NCBI RefSeq assembly: GCF_014836555.1 | Contig: NZ_JACSQQ010000006.1 | Coordinates: forward strand, 86,954 to 131,194 | Source: Oerskovia rustica | GTDB lineage: Bacteria > Actinomycetota > Actinomycetes > Actinomycetales > Cellulomonadaceae | Direction: 5' to 3' | Length of the DNA stretch: 44,241 nucleotides | Shown: in pieces, positions 39,483 through 44,241 of the stretch | How the letters are laid out: each line of letters begins with the position of its first letter | Numbering within the stretch: the stretch's first letter is position 1 | Translations under genes and position numbers: made by a program | Notes under the pieces: generated by a model | The model's database searches: none | Seen by the model: the letters and a program-made list of their open reading frames with translations, nothing else | Told to the model about the DNA's origin: nothing

Positions 39483-39554
39483 GGGCGATTGGCGCAGTGG
39501 TAGCGCGCTTCGTTCACACCGAAGAGGTCACTGGTTCGAACCCAGTATCGCCCA
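39483..39554 (+). tRNA. tRNA-Val(CAC)
   Basis: Acceptor GGGCGAT/ATCGCCC, anticodon loop TTCACAC between CTTCG and CGAAG, anticodon CAC (valine). CCA is not fully encoded (CCG follows). Outside the anticodon arm it is nearly identical to tRNA-Val(GAC) 2.7 kb away on the other strand. Confidence 0.95.
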
Positions 39555-39560
39555 CCGAAA

Positions 39561-39604
39561 CAGAAGGCCCTCGATCAGCGGAAACGCTGGCCGAGGGCCT
39601 TCTG
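39561..39604. terminator. Terminator shared by tRNA-Val(CAC) and the MATE gene
   Basis: CAGAAGGCCCTCG (39561-39573) pairs with 39592-39604, a 13-bp stem topped by CAGCG-GAAA-CGCTG with a GNRA tetraloop. It lies between convergent genes. Confidence 0.85.
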
Positions 39605-39687
39605 CGTTGTGCAGCGTGCGAGGAACCTACGGAGAGTTCCGCCCGGCCTGGCCGACGACGGTTGCCTCCCGAGCACCCGTGGCCGGG

Positions 39688-41133
39688 TCAGGTCGCGGCG
39701 GGTGCGAGCGACTGCTCGGCGCGCTCTGCGCTGCCGGTGGCGAGCCCACGATCGATCGCCCGGCGTGACACGAGCCACATCACGACGGCGACGAGGAGCA
39801 CGGCCGACTCGGAGACCGTCAGCGACCAGACGATGCCCGAGAGCCCGAACCAGAGGTTCCCGAGGATCACGATCGGGATGAAGAGGACGCCCTGCGCCAA
39901 CGAGATCACGATCGCCGGGGTAGCGCGCCCCGTGGCCTGGAAGAGCGAGGTGAGGAGTCCGGTGAACCCGTTCATGACCATCGCGACGAGCTGCGCCGTG
40001 AGGATCGTGACGCCGACCGTGAGCATCGAGGGGTCGGTCGAGAAGGCGGAGAACAGGGGCTCGCGGAAGGCGAGCACGGTCGCCGCCGAGACCAGGGAGA
40101 TGCCGCCCACCGCGAGCGCGGAGACGCGCACGGCCGAGCGGAGACGGTTCCGGTCGCCCTTGCCGTACGCGTAGGCGAGCAGCGGGAGGACACCGAGCGT
40201 GACGCCCATGACGAGGAACTCGGGCACCTGGGCGATGCGGACCGCGACGCCCATGGCGCCGAGCGCGCTGTCGCCGTAGGCGACGGCGAGGTTGTTGAGC
40301 ACCAGGGACGTCACGATCAGGAAGGACGCCTGGAGCAGCTCGCTCACACCGACGCCGAAGACGGGCTTGAGCACGGAGGGGGAGAGCGTGAACCAGCGCG
40401 GAGCGAGGCTCGCGTGCTCGCTGTTGCGGTGCAGCCAGAGGGCGAAGTAGGCGACGAGGCCGAGGTTCGACAGGCCCATCGCGAGGGCCGCGCCGGCGAC
40501 GCCCTGGTGCAGCACGAGGATGAGCAGGACGTCGAGAACGACGTTGGCGATCGTGGAACCGATGAGGCCGATCATGACCTGGCGGGCGGCACCCTCGGCG
40601 CGCACGAGCTGTTCGAGGCAGAACGCTGCGGTCAGCACCGGCACGAAGGCGAGCATGACGCTCACGTAGGCGTTCGTCGCGGGCGCGGCAGCGGCGTCCG
40701 CGCCCAGCAGCGATACGAGGGGGTGCAGCAGGAGCAGACCGAGGCCGCCGAAGACAGCGCCGGCGATCACCGACCCCCAGAGGGCGAACGACGAGACGTG
40801 CTTGATCCTGCCGGCCTGCGCCGGGTCGCGGTCCACCGCGCCGAGCATCCGGGAGACGAGCGCGCCGCCGCCGACGCCGAACACGCCGCCGATCGCCATG
40901 ACGAGACCGAGCAACGGTGTGCCGAGCGTGATCGCGGCGAGGAGCGCGCTGTCGTGGAGCGAGCCGACGAAGCCGGCGTTGATGACGTTGTAGACCGCGC
41001 CGACGATCATCGCGGCCGCCATGGGCACGCACAGGTGCACCAGGGCGCGGACGACGGGCGCGGACGCGAGGTACCAGTGATTGGTGCCGACGTCGTCCGT
41101 CGTCACCGTGGGTTCGAGGGTGCTGGAGCTCAT
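39688..41133 (-). CDS. MATE-family multidrug efflux transporter
   Basis: A 481-aa inner-membrane protein with about 12 hydrophobic segments in two similar halves, as in MATE Na+/H+-coupled exporters. Blocks include PMAAAMIVGAVYNVINAGFVG at the first helix and FGVGGGALVSRMLGA. The marR gene lies 95 bp upstream on the same strand, so the regulator probably controls this pump. Substrate unknown. Confidence 0.9.
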   Translation of the reverse strand: MSSSTLEPTVTTDDVGTNHWYLASAPVVRALVHLCVPMAAAMIVGAVYNVINAGFVGSLHDSALLAAITLGTPLLGLVMAIGGVFGVGGGALVSRMLGAVDRDPAQAGRIKHVSSFALWGSVIAGAVFGGLGLLLLHPLVSLLGADAAAAPATNAYVSVMLAFVPVLTAAFCLEQLVRAEGAARQVMIGLIGSTIANVVLDVLLILVLHQGVAGAALAMGLSNLGLVAYFALWLHRNSEHASLAPRWFTLSPSVLKPVFGVGVSELLQASFLIVTSLVLNNLAVAYGDSALGAMGVAVRIAQVPEFLVMGVTLGVLPLLAYAYGKGDRNRLRSAVRVSALAVGGISLVSAATVLAFREPLFSAFSTDPSMLTVGVTILTAQLVAMVMNGFTGLLTSLFQATGRATPAIVISLAQGVLFIPIVILGNLWFGLSGIVWSLTVSESAVLLVAVVMWLVSRRAIDRGLATGSAERAEQSLAPAAT

Positions 41134-41228
41134 GACGGCTCCTTTCGGGCAGGGTCGAGCGCGCGTCGGCGGGCTCCGACGCGGCGAGGTGGAAGGGGTG
41201 GTCGGTGAGGGACGAAACGCCCTCGCGG

Positions 41229-41675
41229 TTACGAGCGGGTGGGCTGCGGCAGCTCCGCGGTGATCTTCGTGAGCAGGGAGAGCAGGGTGGACCGCTCGTC
41301 GGGGGTCAACGGGGCAAGGATCGTCTCGTCGGCCTCGGCCATCGCGACGTCGAAGCCGGCGATGAGCTCGGTCCCCGCCGGTGTGGCGAAGACGCGCTTG
41401 CGGCGTTCGTCACCGCTCTGCGTGCGGCGCTCGATGAGTCCGCGGCGCTCGAGCCCCTGCAAGAGGCTCGAGACGCTCGCCGCGCTCGTGCGGCTGACCG
41501 CTGCGATGTCGCGCTGGATCGCACCCGGGTTCTGCACCAGGTAACCGAGCACGAAGGCCTGCTCGTGGCTCAGGTCGCGCTCGCGGATCCAGTCCTCGCC
41601 GACCTTGCGCTGGGCCCATCCGATCCAACGGACCAGCTCGAGGCTGCTGGAAAGTCTGATGCCCTGTTCGCTCAT
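41229..41675 (-). CDS. MarR-family transcriptional regulator
   Basis: A 148-aa winged-helix repressor. The recognition region is IQRDIAAVSRTSAASVSSLLQGLERRGLIERR, followed by the wing SGDERRKRVFATPAG. It is probably the ligand-responsive repressor of its own operon with the MATE pump. The ATG at 41675 is chosen because the promoter -10 ends 7 nt upstream, so the mRNA is leaderless. An upstream extension of the frame lacks protein character. Confidence 0.9.
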   Translation of the reverse strand: MSEQGIRLSSSLELVRWIGWAQRKVGEDWIRERDLSHEQAFVLGYLVQNPGAIQRDIAAVSRTSAASVSSLLQGLERRGLIERRTQSGDERRKRVFATPAGTELIAGFDVAMAEADETILAPLTPDERSTLLSLLTKITAELPQPTRS

Positions 41676-41677
41676 GG

Positions 41678-41711
41678 TTAGAAGGCTAATGATTTGAGCC
41701 CTAACTGTCAA
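41678..41711 (-). promoter_or_regulatory. marR-MATE promoter with overlapping operator
   Basis: TTGACA (41706-41711), 17-bp spacer, TAGCCT (41683-41688), then 7 nt to the ATG: the best promoter in the window. The dyad TTAG-AAGG-CTAA (41678-41689) covers the -10, and a related CTAA lies in the spacer. This suits MarR autorepression. Confidence 0.75.
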
Positions 41712-41912
41712 CCATCGAACTGATGCTCGCGCGGTCCCCGTCACCGACGGCCCGGAGTCGGCGTCGACGGTGACCTCTCCCTGACGACCGCTCAGCCCTC
41801 CTCCGCGCCCTCTCGGCCCGAACCCGTTCCCCGCGGCCCCGCCCCCTCCGTACGTTCGCCGTGTCACCGAGCGCTCGACCGAGAACGCTCGACCAGCACA
41901 CGAGGAGACGAC

Positions 41913-43103
41913 ATGAGACGGCGCGGGAAGATCACCTGGGGGATCACGGGAGGCGCCATGGCGCTGCTCCTGGCGGGAGCCGGAGCGCTGGCGTACGCGA
42001 ACCGTCCCCTCTCGCGGGCGCAGGTCGACCAGGCCGTCGAGGAGCGGCTGCGCGACGCCGTCGCGGGCGACCCGACGCTCTCCAACGCGTTGCTCACGGT
42101 GTACTCGGGTCCGGAGGACCGGCTCCTGCAGTACGCGGTCGGCACCGAGCGGGCGGGCAGCGACGTCCCCGCGCGGACCGACAGCCCGTACCACTCGGCG
42201 AGCGTGGGCAAGACGATGCTCGCGGCCGTCTACGGGCAGCTCGTCGACGAGGGCACGCTCACGTTCGACGACCCGGTCGCGGCCTGGCTGGACGCCGAGA
42301 CCCTCGCCGACCTGTTCGTGGTCGACGGCACGGACCACGCGGCCGAGGTGACGGTCGGGCAGCTCCTGGCGCACACGTCGGGCGTGGCCGACTACTTCGA
42401 AGGGCCGGTGACCTCGGGCGTACCGGTCCTGGAGCAGGTCGCGGCCGACCCGGACCACCTCTTCACGGCCCAGGAGCTGGTCGCGTTCTCGCGGGACCAC
42501 CAGGAGCCGGTCGGTGTCCCGGGGGAGACGTTCGCCTACTCCGACACCGGCTACCTGCTCCTGGGGCTCGCGCTCGAGCGCATCGAGGGCGCGCCCTACG
42601 CGCAGGTCCTCGACGACCGCCTGTTCACGCCCCTCGGCATGGCCGGCAGCCGCCTCCTGACCGAGTTCGGCGAGGGCACGGACATCCTGTCCCTGACGGC
42701 CGACGGCGTCGACATCAGTCGGCGGAACGCGCTCTCGGTCGACTGGGCGGGCGGGGGAGTGGTGACCACGATGGACGACCTGCTGCTCTTCCTGCGGGCG
42801 CTCATGGGCGGCGACCTCGTCTCGGACGAGACGCTCGCCACCCTCACGAGGTTCGAGCACGACGTGGACAAGGGCATCGGCTACGGCATGGGCATCATGC
42901 AGTTCCGTTTCTCGGAGCTCTCACCGCTCCTGTTCGCGATGTCCGACGTGCACGGCGCGGTCGGCGCCACCGGGACGTACGCGCTGTACGATCCGAGCGG
43001 CGACACGTACTACATCGCGAACTTCGGCTCGCTCGACCACCGCCAGAAGGCGATCGAGGAGCTGGTGCAGGTCCGGTTGCTGGTCGACCGCCTGCGGGAC
43101 TAG
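41913..43103 (+). CDS. Serine hydrolase, beta-lactamase/PBP fold
   Basis: A 396-aa class C beta-lactamase-fold hydrolase, probably a peptidase or esterase outside the membrane. One N-terminal hydrophobic segment (about 8-29), after a basic start, acts as signal or anchor. The SxxK motif is S97-V-G-K100. The tyrosine motif reads YSD (209-211) instead of YxN. The C-terminal HGAVGATGTYALYD block replaces the KTG-like box. It is divergent from marR and precedes the LytTR gene by 28 bp. Substrate unknown. Confidence 0.85.
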   Translation: MRRRGKITWGITGGAMALLLAGAGALAYANRPLSRAQVDQAVEERLRDAVAGDPTLSNALLTVYSGPEDRLLQYAVGTERAGSDVPARTDSPYHSASVGKTMLAAVYGQLVDEGTLTFDDPVAAWLDAETLADLFVVDGTDHAAEVTVGQLLAHTSGVADYFEGPVTSGVPVLEQVAADPDHLFTAQELVAFSRDHQEPVGVPGETFAYSDTGYLLLGLALERIEGAPYAQVLDDRLFTPLGMAGSRLLTEFGEGTDILSLTADGVDISRRNALSVDWAGGGVVTTMDDLLLFLRALMGGDLVSDETLATLTRFEHDVDKGIGYGMGIMQFRFSELSPLLFAMSDVHGAVGATGTYALYDPSGDTYYIANFGSLDHRQKAIEELVQVRLLVDRLRD

Positions 43104-43131
43104 CCGGACCACGACGGGGCAAGGACGATCC

Positions 43132-43671
43132 ATGGTGCAGCTGGTCTGCTCGCCAGCGGTGGCGGAGCGGCTCCGTCGGGAGCTCGCCGCCGTCGGGATC
43201 GCCGTCGACGACGACGGGTGGACTCTCGTGGAGCGCGGCTTCGACGTCCCCGCGGGCAGTCCCGCCGTCGTGTTCGACCCGCTCGACCACGTCGAGGTCG
43301 TGCGGATGCTCGCGACAGGGCTGCGCGAGGGGACCACGGGTCCGCCCCGGATGCTCACGGGCCAGAGCGGCAGCTCGTTCATGGTCATCGCACCGCGTGA
43401 GGTGCGCTACTTCGAGGCCGCTGCTGACGGGATCGTCGCGTGCACCGCCACCGGGCGCTACCGGGTGCGCGAGACGTTGGCGCACTACGAGTCGGCCTGG
43501 GCCGGGCTGGGGTTCCTCCGCGTGAACAAGTCGCAGCTCGCGAACCTCCTGCACGTGACCGAGATCGTGCCCTGGTTCAACTCGCGCTACGTGCTCCGCC
43601 TCACCGGTGGCGCCGAGCTCGAGGTGTCCAAGACCTACGCCAAGCGCCTGCGCAGCGCGCTGAAGATGTGA
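43132..43671 (+). CDS. LytTR-domain DNA-binding regulator
   Basis: A 179-aa protein whose C-terminal 100 residues are a LytTR domain: GSSFMVIAPREVRYFEAAADG, then FLRVNKSQLANLLHVTEIVPWFNSRYVLRLTGG and SKTYAKRLRSAL. The first 75 residues are not a CheY receiver, so it is not a normal response regulator. Free-standing LytTR proteins of this kind are often paired with a small membrane protein that restrains them, and such a gene follows after 10 bp with a strong GGAGGA site. Confidence 0.85.
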   Translation: MVQLVCSPAVAERLRRELAAVGIAVDDDGWTLVERGFDVPAGSPAVVFDPLDHVEVVRMLATGLREGTTGPPRMLTGQSGSSFMVIAPREVRYFEAAADGIVACTATGRYRVRETLAHYESAWAGLGFLRVNKSQLANLLHVTEIVPWFNSRYVLRLTGGAELEVSKTYAKRLRSALKM

Positions 43672-43681
43672 GGAGGAACGT

Positions 43682-44161
43682 ATGAACTTCCGGAACGTCG
43701 TGAGCTCGTTCTTCCTCGGCCTGGGGATCGGCGTCGTCGTGATCCTGGCGAACCCTGGCGCGGGCGACCCGGGGCTGTGGGCGCTGACGGTTCTGGCGAG
43801 CGGTGGCATCGGGCTGCTCGTGGGGCTGGTCACCGAGTGGCTCACGTCGCTGCTGCCGATCCGGCTCGCCCGCCCCCGCACCTACTTCCTCCTCAACGGG
43901 CTCGTCGCGCTCGTGACGACGGCCGCGATCATGCTGGGCCTCGCGGGGCTGGCCGCCGGGACGGGGGCGGGGGCCGGACCGCAGGGTGCTGCGCGGGACT
44001 GGTGGCCCGTCGTCGGGCTCGTGCTGGCCATCGTCGTCGTCGCGAACGTCGCCGACTACCTGGTGTTCCGCTGGACGAGGGCGCGGCTGCGCAGGATGCA
44101 GGCGTCGCTCGGCCAGGCTTCTCGTGAGCAGGGGTCGGCCGAGCCGCCCGACGCGGACTGA
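43682..44161 (+). CDS. Four-helix membrane protein, DUF3021-like
   Basis: A 159-aa integral membrane protein with four hydrophobic segments (about 7-24, 32-54, 66-92 and 104-128) and a short polar C-terminal tail. Topology, size and position after a LytTR gene match DUF3021-type proteins, which act with LytTR regulators as membrane-bound partners or inhibitors in other bacteria. The family call rests on these features, not on a motif. Confidence 0.7.
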   Translation: MNFRNVVSSFFLGLGIGVVVILANPGAGDPGLWALTVLASGGIGLLVGLVTEWLTSLLPIRLARPRTYFLLNGLVALVTTAAIMLGLAGLAAGTGAGAGPQGAARDWWPVVGLVLAIVVVANVADYLVFRWTRARLRRMQASLGQASREQGSAEPPDAD

Positions 44162-44241
44162 TTCGTGCGGCGCGCACACCCCACGGACGGTCCACGCCCC
44201 ACCGGCAGCCGCGAGCACGACGACGGCGCCGCCCCCCCCCG
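44162..44241. other. Window end
   Basis: No gene is visible after 44161. The window closes on a run of nine C (44232-44240), a possible assembly edge. Confidence 0.5.

Noticed and set aside
1-44241. CRISPR arrays, insertion sequences, integrases, prophage genes, rRNA
   Set aside because: None found: no spaced short repeats, transposase or recombinase motifs, or rRNA-like segments were seen.

Overview
The window is chromosomal DNA of a high-GC actinobacterium. Strong third-position GC, many 4-base start/stop overlaps (ATGA or GTGA) and frequent leaderless genes point to Micrococcales. A facultatively anaerobic member of the Cellulomonas/Oerskovia/Cellulosimicrobium/Sanguibacter group fits best: there is a complete pyruvate formate-lyase pair, plus genes for an L-Lys/(Ser or Thr)/D-Asp-type peptidoglycan bridge (FemX-like transferase, D-amino-acid ATP-grasp ligase, aspartate racemase). 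The genus is an inference.

Layout. 40-1182 (-): GCS2-type carboxylate-amine ligase. 1183-1849: long regulatory region with two DosR-like boxes and a Rex/Crp-type palindrome. 1850-5164 (+): pflB-pflA. 5208-11190: alpha/beta hydrolase (-), Rid protein, PIG-L deacetylase, MFS exporter, and an APC permease with a small membrane partner. 11191-12735: accessory pocket with a DUF2268 metalloprotease and gene debris. 12732-18635 (-): HhH-SNF2 helicase, then fadB and fadA behind a palindromic operator. 18868-22027 (-): FemX, RNase D, DUF3000. 22206-25692 (+): gnd, D-Asp ligase, Asp racemase. 25782-33292: HUP-like protein, RibD-like reductase, ZapE ATPase (+), PPK2, a degenerate TreZ-like protein and GlgX. 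33612-35682: small proteins, DUF2277 and an unrecognised 326-aa protein. 36016-37072: two tandem, essentially identical tRNA Gly-Cys-Val operons (-). 37112-39301 (+): leader ORF, pabB, pabC. 39483-39554: tRNA-Val(CAC). 39688-41675 (-): marR-MATE. 41913-44161 (+): serine hydrolase, then a LytTR regulator with its membrane partner.

How the genes work together. PflA installs the glycyl radical in PflB, and the upstream region looks built for oxygen and redox control. FadA and FadB form a beta-oxidation pair. FemX, the ATP-grasp ligase and the racemase are read together as a peptidoglycan cross-bridge set. GlgX and the TreZ-like protein are a coupled alpha-glucan pair. PabB and PabC make p-aminobenzoate. 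The LytTR/membrane pair resembles a regulator with a membrane-bound inhibitor.

The most general signal is a recurrent TAnnnT hexamer ending 6-8 nt before the start codon. It sits before about 15 genes or ORFs and implies leaderless mRNAs. The strongest candidates for new biology are the pfl control region, the twin tRNA operons with in-register promoters, the nucleophile-less TreZ, the coupled micro-ORFs before pabB and the permease, and the LytTR pair.
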